From positions 1-64,000 of the forward strand of contig CAJKPX010000002.1 in the NCBI GenBank assembly GCA_905201895.1: DNA of 64,000 nucleotides, written 5' to 3'. The DNA comes from an uncultured Eubacteriales bacterium (lineage in GTDB: Bacteria > Bacillota > Clostridia > Oscillospirales > CAG-272). This document shows positions 8,747 to 15,683 of the stretch, piece by piece; position 1 is the first letter of the stretch, and the number at the start of each line of letters is the position of its first letter. Position numbers and translations under genes: made by a program. The notes beneath the pieces are model-generated. The model had not been told where the DNA came from, did no database searches, and was given only the letters and a program-made list of their open reading frames with translations.

Positions 8747-9642
8747 TTGTTTTCCCTCTCCTTCAGATGCTGATAGCATGCCACGTCGCAGCTCCTTCCG
8801 CACAGGCAGGGCGCATAGCCCCACTGTGTCTTGGGCAGGAAATCGAGCATGGGATAGATCGCACGCGCACTCTCCGCGTCAAATCGCTTTTCGCCATTGA
8901 GAATCGCCTCGCGCTCGGGATGTCCCTCGAGGAAATCCGACGGCATAAAGGGATTGGAGCGATGTGCGCCCTTGTAATAAACGGCACATTGCCACGTGTC
9001 GAGCCCATCCTCTCCGATCGCATGACCCGGGCAGGCACGCATACACGCGCCGCAGTTGTCACAGATCGGCTCTGCAACGGGAGCGTCATATTCGAGGGGG
9101 GCATCGGTGATGATGAAGCAGTAGCGCATATAGGGGCCGTATTTTTCGTTGAGGATCCTTCCGCTAAGCCCACGTTGACCGATCCCACAAGCCTCTGCCG
9201 CACGGCCGAAATCAATGATTACGTCGGGCGCAGGCTTGTTGGGTGCAACCGCGGTTGCATGGATCAGCTCATACGTATCCATCACCTCGGGATTTGTGGT
9301 CTTATCGCCCTTGATGCGAAGATTTGGGATCGCCTTCTGCAGGCAGGCATCGTAGCCCGCATCCTCGATCATCCCGCCGATCTTGAGCAGAAAAATCTCC
9401 GCCAGCTCCTCGTCGGGATATTTTACCCCGAGTGTTGTGTAGGTGTAATATTGCACGCCTCTGCTCATCGTGCTGTAAAGGGTTCTCGGGATCACAAAAC
9501 CAAACCCGATAATGCTTTTCGCCTTTGGCAGAATGCTCAAAGGGCTGCGCTGTGCATCGGGCTCGTCATAGATCCTGCCGATTCCGCAAACGCTCGCGCC
9601 CAGCTCCTTTGCCCTTGCCTTGATGATCTCACTTGTCAGCAT
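8743..9642 (-). CDS. QueG-like double-cluster Fe-S protein 2
   Basis: The protein has 299 aa from ATG 9642, preceded by an AAGGAG site; an in-frame start at 9729 lies deep inside the cupin gene. It has the same architecture as proteins 1 and 3: N-terminal LGASVCGIGRIYDEP and SIIGFGFVIPRTLY, first cluster CDNCGACMRACP, second cluster CLCGRSCDVACY. The upstream cupin gene overlaps it by 14 bp and the downstream gene by 4 bp. Function is unproven; it is related to, but distinct from, epoxyqueuosine reductase. Confidence 0.7.
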   Translation of the reverse strand: MLTSEIIKARAKELGASVCGIGRIYDEPDAQRSPLSILPKAKSIIGFGFVIPRTLYSTMSRGVQYYTYTTLGVKYPDEELAEIFLLKIGGMIEDAGYDACLQKAIPNLRIKGDKTTNPEVMDTYELIHATAVAPNKPAPDVIIDFGRAAEACGIGQRGLSGRILNEKYGPYMRYCFIITDAPLEYDAPVAEPICDNCGACMRACPGHAIGEDGLDTWQCAVYYKGAHRSNPFMPSDFLEGHPEREAILNGEKRFDAESARAIYPMLDFLPKTQWGYAPCLCGRSCDVACYQHLKERENK

Positions 9643-9985
9643 CGTTGTTCTCCTTTTGATCAAAATACCTTTTTTCCGTATTTTCGCGCGACGTATTTCG
9701 GTTTTCGACCACCATGACCTTGCCGTCACGGCTCACCGTGATATGGTGCCATACGCCCGCAGGCACGTCGTAGACCGTAAATTTTTTCATTTGGACCGCA
9801 CCGCTCTCGGTGTGAAGCGTTGCCTCACCGTCGAGCAGAACAAATGCCTCGTCGGTGAGCAGATGCCGCTCCATCTCACAAAAGCGCGAGAATCGCTCGC
9901 TGTATCCGAGCAAACCGAGCTTCCATGCTCCCGATTCAAGCACGGCGGAAAATCCATTGAAATCGTGTGTTAAGATTTCTATCAT
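9629..9985 (-). CDS. Small cupin-domain protein
   Basis: The protein has 118 aa from ATG 9985 (ATGA overlap with the preceding gene; an alternative ATG 15 bp upstream is less favoured). It is a single cupin barrel with HLLTDEAFVLLDGEATLHTE as motif 1 and YDVPAGVWHHITVS as motif 2. E51-type and His residues could bind a metal, but motif 1 is degenerate. Small cupins in such operons often isomerise or bind sugars. It is the only predicted sugar- or metal-binding barrel among the redox genes. Confidence 0.7.
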   Translation of the reverse strand: MIEILTHDFNGFSAVLESGAWKLGLLGYSERFSRFCEMERHLLTDEAFVLLDGEATLHTESGAVQMKKFTVYDVPAGVWHHITVSRDGKVMVVENRNTSRENTEKRYFDQKENNDADK

Positions 9986-11070
9986 CGATCCAGCTTCCAA
10001 GGCTTACCCGTGCGCAGAGGCTCCTTGAATCTCTCCGCCATACAGCCGCCCTTCTTTTCAAGCATCGAAACACAGCCGCGGATACAGCCGCCGCATTTTG
10101 CCATATTATATCCGATCCAGCTGGGGAAATACTTTTGCAGCTCCCCATAAACCTTCATGATCTCCTGCTCGTTGGCAACGTCGGTCTTGCCCTCAAGCAG
10201 ATCGAGATTTCCGCCCTCGTTGGCATCAAACACCTCGCGGGGCACGAAAGGATTGTAGTATCTGCCCGCATGCGTGTAGAATGCGTAGCAGCGCCACATA
10301 TCAATGTCACCCCACTCGCAGATCTTGCCCGCAAGATCCACCGTGATCGTCTTGCCCGAATTGATCGGGGGAATGCATCCGCCGGGGCACTCACGAACAC
10401 ACGCGCCGCACTTGCGGCAAAGCGGCTCTCCGTGGTACATCTCATCGTACTCCAGCTCAGCGTCGGTGAAAAGAAATGCCACGCGCTGAAGGGGACCGAA
10501 CTCGGGCGTGAGCAGCATTTTGCTCCAACCAATCTCACCCAAGCCGCAGGCAACCGCTGCGAGACGGAATTGGAACTGCAGGTCGGGTGCCACGTTGTCG
10601 CTTCGCGTGGGTCGGGTAAACTGCACCGTGCGATGATGCGCGGTGTGCCCCTTGGCATTGTTGCTCACCTCGATCTGCTCCTCGGGGGAAAGGGTGTTTC
10701 CGGGGCTTCCGTCCATATCGGACACACAGCCGCGCGCACCCGTGTTGCGGTAAACGAATGCCTCGTAGCCCGCATCCTCGATAATCTTTCCAACCTGATA
10801 AAGCACAGCGGGGGCAAAAATCTCGTTGATTCCGCCGTATGCCATCGAGGGATACTGATAAAACTGTGTTCCCTCCTCGATTCCCCTCTGCACGCCGCGC
10901 GGAATTCGGAAAACAAATCCGATGCAGCTCTTTGCCTCGGGGAACAAAAATTGCGGGTTCATGTCGTCGGGGGCGCCGGCAAAGCGCGACATCGGCGCGA
11001 TGCCGCAAGCATCCGCACCTGCCGCCTTAGCGACTCTTTTGATCATTTCACTGGTAAGCATATCCTTCAC
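9982..11070 (-). CDS. QueG-like double-cluster Fe-S protein 3
   Basis: The protein has 362 aa and is the longest of the three Fe-S paralogs. The N-terminus MLTSEMIKRVAKAAGADACGI matches protein 2 (MLTSEIIKARAKELGASVCGI). Clusters are CRKCGACVRECPGGC and, near the end, CGGCIRGC with one more Cys. An insertion near residues 105-160 (RGCVSDMDGSPGNT, TAHHRTVQFTRP) is absent from proteins 1 and 2 and may form a distinct substrate pocket. It lies 3 bp after the U32-like gene and overlaps the cupin gene by 4 bp. Confidence 0.7.
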   Translation of the reverse strand: MKDMLTSEMIKRVAKAAGADACGIAPMSRFAGAPDDMNPQFLFPEAKSCIGFVFRIPRGVQRGIEEGTQFYQYPSMAYGGINEIFAPAVLYQVGKIIEDAGYEAFVYRNTGARGCVSDMDGSPGNTLSPEEQIEVSNNAKGHTAHHRTVQFTRPTRSDNVAPDLQFQFRLAAVACGLGEIGWSKMLLTPEFGPLQRVAFLFTDAELEYDEMYHGEPLCRKCGACVRECPGGCIPPINSGKTITVDLAGKICEWGDIDMWRCYAFYTHAGRYYNPFVPREVFDANEGGNLDLLEGKTDVANEQEIMKVYGELQKYFPSWIGYNMAKCGGCIRGCVSMLEKKGGCMAERFKEPLRTGKPWKLDR

Positions 11071-11073
11071 TCC

Positions 11074-12111
11074 TTATATCCTCAGGGTTGGGGTATCTCC
11101 GAGCGTCACACAGGCATCCCGCATGACCTCGGAACATCTGCCGCAGGTGTGGCAATTTTTATCGCAGAACAAAGCTCGCTCGGCAAAATCCTTGCCGATT
11201 CTTGAATTTTCAATATATTGGGGGTAGAACGCGCCGCTGTGATTGGGTTCGAGCAGATCCATCACCGAGCCGATGTATTTGCGATCCGCATATGCACGCA
11301 GGACACGCTCGGGAGCACGGTTGACACGCGTGGCTAGCTTTACGGCAGTCACCAGCCCCTCGTAGTGAACAAGGTCCTCGGGACGAATGAAATTGGTGCG
11401 CTCCAGCCACAGAAATTTATTTTCGGGCTTTTCCAGAAACTCCCAGCACACACCGCGAAAATCATATCCGTTGTCCATTTTGGAGATTGTTGCCTCGTGT
11501 GCCACCAGATTGTCGTGGAAGACGTGCGCCGAGCAATTGTTCAGGCATCCGCTGTTTGCGAGCAGATACATTTCTCTGCCGTTTTCCTCACACCATGCGC
11601 GAAGTGCACGAAGCTGTCCCATATTCCGATTGAGCTCGCGCCTGACGTAAAAGCTGTCAAAGAGCTCCTTGACGTAGGAAATTCCCTCCACCGTACCGAT
11701 CTCCATATTGACCGATGCGCGAACGTCAAGCCCCTCAAAATTTTCGCGCAGAAATTTCGCGATCAGCGGGGATGCGGTTGTAACCGAGGCGAGTCCGAAT
11801 TCTCTTTGCACAAAATCGACCGTATTGCCGATCTTGTAGAAAAAGCTTCTCGATTGGCTGTCCTCGCCGTAGCAATTCGCGTTCAGGAGCAGATTGAAGT
11901 GAAGTCCCGCTATCGAAAGCTTTTTCAGGTCGTCCCTTTGTCTGATCTGCTTTTCAAACAGAAGCTCTCCGCAGTCATCGGAAAGCCCTCGCCGTCCGCT
12001 CGGCATATCGCCCCAGGAGAAATAGACCTCCCGGATCCGATCGCGATGCGCGACGATTTCATCCACAAGCGCTCCGCCGTCGGTCAGCTGATATCCCACA
12101 ATGAATTTCAC
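11074..12111 (-). CDS. U32-like Fe-S protein (peptidase U32/UbiU-type)
   Basis: The protein has 345 aa and is the first gene of the operon. It has a TIM-barrel-like pattern (LHFNLLLNAN, VRASVNMEIGTVEGISYVKEL) and cysteines in CLNNCSAH and in CDKNCHTCGRC near the C-terminus. This resembles the U32 superfamily, where such cysteines hold a 4Fe-4S cluster in UbiU/UbiV and in the RNA-hydroxylation factors RlhA and TrhP. Protease activity is therefore not implied. It lies about 50 bp from the shared divergent promoter. Assignment to the superfamily is moderate; the reaction is unknown. Confidence 0.6.
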   Translation of the reverse strand: MKFIVGYQLTDGGALVDEIVAHRDRIREVYFSWGDMPSGRRGLSDDCGELLFEKQIRQRDDLKKLSIAGLHFNLLLNANCYGEDSQSRSFFYKIGNTVDFVQREFGLASVTTASPLIAKFLRENFEGLDVRASVNMEIGTVEGISYVKELFDSFYVRRELNRNMGQLRALRAWCEENGREMYLLANSGCLNNCSAHVFHDNLVAHEATISKMDNGYDFRGVCWEFLEKPENKFLWLERTNFIRPEDLVHYEGLVTAVKLATRVNRAPERVLRAYADRKYIGSVMDLLEPNHSGAFYPQYIENSRIGKDFAERALFCDKNCHTCGRCSEVMRDACVTLGDTPTLRI

Positions 12112-12159
12112 GCAAGATCACCGCCCTTTCAAAAAAAATATAAAAAACGAGCCTATGTC

Positions 12160-12191
12160 TTGATTATATCACTCTCTTATGATATAATCAA
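12160..12191. promoter_or_regulatory. Perfect dyad forming two face-to-face sigma-A promoters
   Basis: Arms TTGATTATATCA (12160-12171) and TGATATAATCAA (12180-12191) are perfect 12-bp complements around an 8-bp centre. Read on the plus strand, TTGATT (12160-12165), 17 bp and TATAAT (12183-12188) form a promoter for the AraC gene. Read on the minus strand, the same dyad gives TTGATT (12191-12186), 17 bp and TATAAT (12168-12163) for the operon. The two promoters overlap completely and should compete for polymerase; the dyad is also an obvious site for a symmetric repressor. Confidence 0.8.
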
Positions 12192-12237
12192 TATAAAATA
12201 CCAACATAAAAGTTCAAAAAACAAAGAAGGTGCCTTC

Positions 12238-13080
12238 ATGAGACCGGAAGAAATCAATCCCTTTTTGCGCTACGCGGCGATTCAGACCTATGTGATTTCG
12301 CAAGCTCCATTTGCCTGCTCCTACGATTACAGAATTTTTTATATCCTGTCCGGCGATACCCATATCGTGTTTGAGGACTCCACACAATCACTGCCTGAGG
12401 GCTCGCTGATCTACATTCGCCCGGGAGTTCCGTATTATTTTGAGGAAAGAGTCAAGGTCATCGTGTTCAATTTCGACATGACACGACGCCATGCCGATGA
12501 CACAAGCCCGCGTCACCCCGGCAGACTTCCCACCTTCGACCCCGCTATGATCATTGAGAACGATCCTCCCGCAGAGCTTTCGGGAATGGTTTTGGTGGAA
12601 AATGCGTTTGATCTGGAGCCGTTGCTCAAGGAGTGCGTAACAAATTTCATGTTTCCCACCCCACTCTCGGATGCCATCACCTCCTCCATCCTCAAGCGAC
12701 TTTTGTGTCATATTGCGCAAAGTGAAAAAACGCTTAAAAAGCCAAGTGAAACGCTCGCGCATGAGATCATGCTCTACATCAAAAAAAACTACGACAAGGA
12801 TCTTTCCAACCCACTCATCTCGGCGGAATTCGGCTATCATTCCTACCATTTGAACAAGATTTTTAAGGACAATATGGGCACAACAATCCATCAAGCACTG
12901 ATTAACGAGCGTGTGAGTATTGCAAAGAATCTGCTACGCACCACAACGCTCCCGATCGAGGACGTGGCACATGAGGTTGGTTTTTCAGAGCGAGCGCAGT
13001 TTTGCACCGTGTTCAAAAAACACACGGGCAAAACACCGGGAGAATACAGAGGATCCAAAAGAAATTGGAAGCAATCGTAG
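12238..13080 (+). CDS. AraC-family transcriptional regulator
   Basis: The protein has 280 aa from ATG 12238, preceded by AGAAGG; a much longer frame extending back to 11365 is antisense to the U32-like gene and lies upstream of the promoter. The N-terminal half is a cupin-like sensor (FEDSTQSLPEGSLIYIRPGVPYYF). The C-terminal 100 residues carry two helix-turn-helix motifs with the AraC signature (LPIEDVAHEVGFSERAQFCTVFK, KKHTGKTPGEYR), here quoted in parts. It is divergent from the nine-gene operon and is its likely local regulator, sensing a small ligand such as the operon substrate. Confidence 0.88.
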   Translation: MRPEEINPFLRYAAIQTYVISQAPFACSYDYRIFYILSGDTHIVFEDSTQSLPEGSLIYIRPGVPYYFEERVKVIVFNFDMTRRHADDTSPRHPGRLPTFDPAMIIENDPPAELSGMVLVENAFDLEPLLKECVTNFMFPTPLSDAITSSILKRLLCHIAQSEKTLKKPSETLAHEIMLYIKKNYDKDLSNPLISAEFGYHSYHLNKIFKDNMGTTIHQALINERVSIAKNLLRTTTLPIEDVAHEVGFSERAQFCTVFKKHTGKTPGEYRGSKRNWKQS

Positions 13081-13166
13081 TGGATGCCGACCTTGCACCG
13101 CGTGCTACTTGATTGCTCGCCGGGGGATTCGTGAAGTGCCCCTACAAACAGATCGGCTCAATTCAT

Positions 13167-13215
13167 AAAAACGGACACATCATTTGGGATTTTCCCTCGT
13201 GATGTGTCCGTTTTT
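13167..13215. terminator. Bidirectional intrinsic terminator
   Basis: A perfect 16-bp stem (13167-13182 with 13200-13215) and 17-base loop, with A-run on the left and T-run (to 13217) on the right, separates the convergent AraC gene and acyltransferase gene. It can work in both directions. The rest of 13081-13313 holds no ORF I would support. Confidence 0.85.
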
Positions 13216-13313
13216 TTGTATTTTTTCAGTTTCGCTTCAGTTCGCTTTTTTCTCGTTTTTTCCGCTCCGCGGTGCAGTTTACCCCCAAAAAACTCCGTTC
13301 AGCGTAAAAGCTC

Positions 13314-14576
13314 TTAAAGCATCCTTGCGAATTGTGTATTACATAGCGTATATCGTTCCTCACCCACAAGATTGATGGGAATGTTAAGCGCGCGGATTTC
13401 TCGGATAAAGGCGTTCAGATATTTCTCGCCCCGTCCGCTTTGCATAAAGGTTAAAGAAAAGTCCTCTCCAACCGTCATTACCTCGATGAGCAACATATTT
13501 TTCGTATGCTTCTCCCCAATGTAGGCGTGCAGATCTTCAACGTAACGCTCAAGGCCGCACCAATCCATTTTCCCAACATAGCTGATACCGAAGGTTTTGC
13601 CGCATATACTGTTCTCGGCATAGCGTGCCATTGCGTTCTTCTTATCAGCAAACGTAGCCTCACGCGGAAATGCCTCTATCAGGCGGTTAACCGATGCAAT
13701 ATCAGCCTCATTTCCACCCTTGAGGATCACCTGCCCGCGCACAACGGTGTTCTGCTTCTCAACATCCCATTTGCCCATGCGGGGAGCCAAGGACACGGGG
13801 ATATAGCTAACAAGACTATGGTGGCTCATAGGCGCACGCAACGCGGCACGGTATTGATGCTGCACGTGCACCACCACGGGCTTGTCTATACCGGGATCAA
13901 GCCGATAAAGCGCTCGATAAAGCAAAACCGAAAGGAAGGAAACGGGACTACCGTCAGACGAGCTTGCCTTTGCCATCATTGCTTTTTGCGGAATATGCAA
14001 GTGATAGGCAAAGAGTCCCTCGTTGTCAAACGCATCGGGGTCCAAGCCATAAGCTTCTTTGGGCACTTCGGAAGGCATATCGAGTCCCCCCGCCTCTATG
14101 GAGCTATCGGGGAATGGATAAGCATGCTCCCCATCACAAACCAAGCTATCGGGCATTCTGATCCGCTCCGCTACAAGTCCTTCTCTACCGTATCGCTCTG
14201 AAACGTACAAATAAAGTAGGCTTTTCATCAAAGGATCCACACCCATTCCGTCGGCAATATAGTGGCTGGCATCTATAAATATGGTTTTATCCTTGCATCC
14301 GAAGGATATAAGATGTCCTCCGCTGTCATCGCTACCCAAGGTCACAGTGCGGTCATCGGGAAAAACAGGCAGTGGGCGTTCATTATAACGCAACACAAGG
14401 TTCTCTCCTTCCCGTTCGGGAAAAACACAAAAATATGGGTAACGCACCATCACCTTCTCTACACAGCGAGAAAGAAGATCGTAATCGACAGACTCCTTCA
14501 TCCGTATCGCAAGCCTGAATGTACTGAAAAAATCTTCATTTGCCCCATAAAGCAAGGGGTTAGGCTTAAAATCCAT
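13314..14576 (-). CDS. Condensation/PapA-type acyltransferase 1
   Basis: The protein has 420 aa. It resembles the condensation-domain/alcohol acetyltransferase superfamily: an HxxxDG motif in ASHYIADGMGVDP (about residue 105-110), where the His is the catalytic base in known members, and a second conserved region, ISYVGKMDW, near residue 340. Such enzymes transfer acyl groups from a CoA or carrier protein to alcohols or amines. It has no carrier domain and no PKS/NRPS neighbour. It starts after a GGAGAGGG site 18 bp downstream of the ABC ATPase gene, so it is probably the last gene of that unit. A distant paralog lies at 29567-30856. Confidence 0.7.
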   Translation of the reverse strand: MDFKPNPLLYGANEDFFSTFRLAIRMKESVDYDLLSRCVEKVMVRYPYFCVFPEREGENLVLRYNERPLPVFPDDRTVTLGSDDSGGHLISFGCKDKTIFIDASHYIADGMGVDPLMKSLLYLYVSERYGREGLVAERIRMPDSLVCDGEHAYPFPDSSIEAGGLDMPSEVPKEAYGLDPDAFDNEGLFAYHLHIPQKAMMAKASSSDGSPVSFLSVLLYRALYRLDPGIDKPVVVHVQHQYRAALRAPMSHHSLVSYIPVSLAPRMGKWDVEKQNTVVRGQVILKGGNEADIASVNRLIEAFPREATFADKKNAMARYAENSICGKTFGISYVGKMDWCGLERYVEDLHAYIGEKHTKNMLLIEVMTVGEDFSLTFMQSGRGEKYLNAFIREIRALNIPINLVGEERYTLCNTQFARML

Positions 14577-14594
14577 ATGCCCTCTCCAATCTCG

Positions 14595-15683
14595 TCATAT
14601 TTGAGCGTCCACTCTGTTGCAAAGCGTCTGCTCACCGTCGAAGCTGTAAATAAAGCTCTCGGTAGCCTTCTTTGCAAGAAGGAGAGAGAGCGCATTGTCC
14701 GTTTTCGTTGGGTCAAAGGCTGCACCGCTATATCGAAGAACTACGTCCGCATCATCCTTTTCTTCAGAATACTCAATCGTGACCAGCATCTCAAAGGGGT
14801 ATCGCATCTGAGGAAGAACGATCTGCACGCACATTTCCTCGATATACGATTGAATGTTATAGATCTTGCGCTGAGAGATGCGGTGCTTTCTTCCAAATTT
14901 CTCAATCTGCGTATTAAGACCAATAAAATCAAAATCCTGGGACGTAATCGAATACTCCAGCACTTTAAGATGACGTATAAACTGACGCGTGCGCTCCTTT
15001 TTCGGATTATCAAAGATCTGCTCGGGAGTGCCGTCCTCATAGACACCGCCCTGATCCATATAGAATACACGGTTGCATACCTCACGGGCAAATTTCATCT
15101 CATGCGTAACGATAATCATCGTAGTTCCCTGCTTGGCAAGATCACGTATGACCGACTGCACCTCACCGATCATAGTGGGGTCAAGGGCTGAGGTGGGCTC
15201 GTCAAATAGAATGATCTCGGGCTCCATAGCAAGGGTACGCGCGATGGCAACACGCTGCTTCTGACCGCCTGACATTACGTCGGGATAGTTGAGAGCCTTA
15301 TCGGCAAGTCCCACCTTGCGAAGCAGCTCGATCCCCCTGTCGTACGCCTCCTGCTTGGAGAGCCCCAGCAAATCCATAGGCGCCGCCATAATATTTTCAA
15401 TAACCGTCATGTGCGGAAACAGATTGAAATGCTGGAATACCATACCCATTTTGCGACGGATACGGGCAACGTCACTTCCCTTTGCCGTAATTTCCTCGCC
15501 GTCAACAAAGATCCTTCCTGCGGTGGGCTTGTCGAGCAAATTGATACAACGGATAAGAGTTGATTTACCGGTGCCGGAGGGACCAATGACCGAAATGACA
15601 TCACCTTTATGAATTTCAACGTTCACGTCCTTGAGCGGGACTGCCGTGGGATATTCTTTTCTCAAATGCTCAATACGGATCAT
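14595..15683 (-). CDS. Amino-acid ABC importer ATPase with GHKL-like C-terminal extension
   Basis: The protein has 362 aa. Residues 1-240 are a standard polar-amino-acid ATPase: Walker A GPSGTGKST (34-42), Q-loop, signature SGGQKQ (138-143), Walker B ILFDEP (158-163) and H-loop His194. Residues 245-362 are an extra domain not found in ordinary GlnQ/ArtP proteins (about 240-250 aa). It contains YIEEMC, VLRYSGAAFDPTKT and a final Thr-Leu-Cys-Asn strand, a pattern like the N-box and D-box of RsbW-type GHKL domains but without clear glycine boxes. The gene overlaps the permease gene by 4 bp. The extension may bind a regulator from the nearby partner-switching genes; this is inference. Confidence 0.85.
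   Translation of the reverse strand: MIRIEHLRKEYPTAVPLKDVNVEIHKGDVISVIGPSGTGKSTLIRCINLLDKPTAGRIFVDGEEITAKGSDVARIRRKMGMVFQHFNLFPHMTVIENIMAAPMDLLGLSKQEAYDRGIELLRKVGLADKALNYPDVMSGGQKQRVAIARTLAMEPEIILFDEPTSALDPTMIGEVQSVIRDLAKQGTTMIIVTHEMKFAREVCNRVFYMDQGGVYEDGTPEQIFDNPKKERTRQFIRHLKVLEYSITSQDFDFIGLNTQIEKFGRKHRISQRKIYNIQSYIEEMCVQIVLPQMRYPFEMLVTIEYSEEKDDADVVLRYSGAAFDPTKTDNALSLLLAKKATESFIYSFDGEQTLCNRVDAQI

Noticed and set aside
7811..11070. Calling the three Fe-S proteins queG
   Set aside because: They share the double-cluster design with epoxyqueuosine reductase but lack its C-terminal HEAT-like part and occur as three paralogs in a sugar-type operon.
11365..12237. N-terminal extension of the AraC frame back to 11365
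   Set aside because: It is antisense to the U32-like gene and upstream of the mapped promoter dyad; ATG 12238 has a ribosome site and begins the family-typical sequence.
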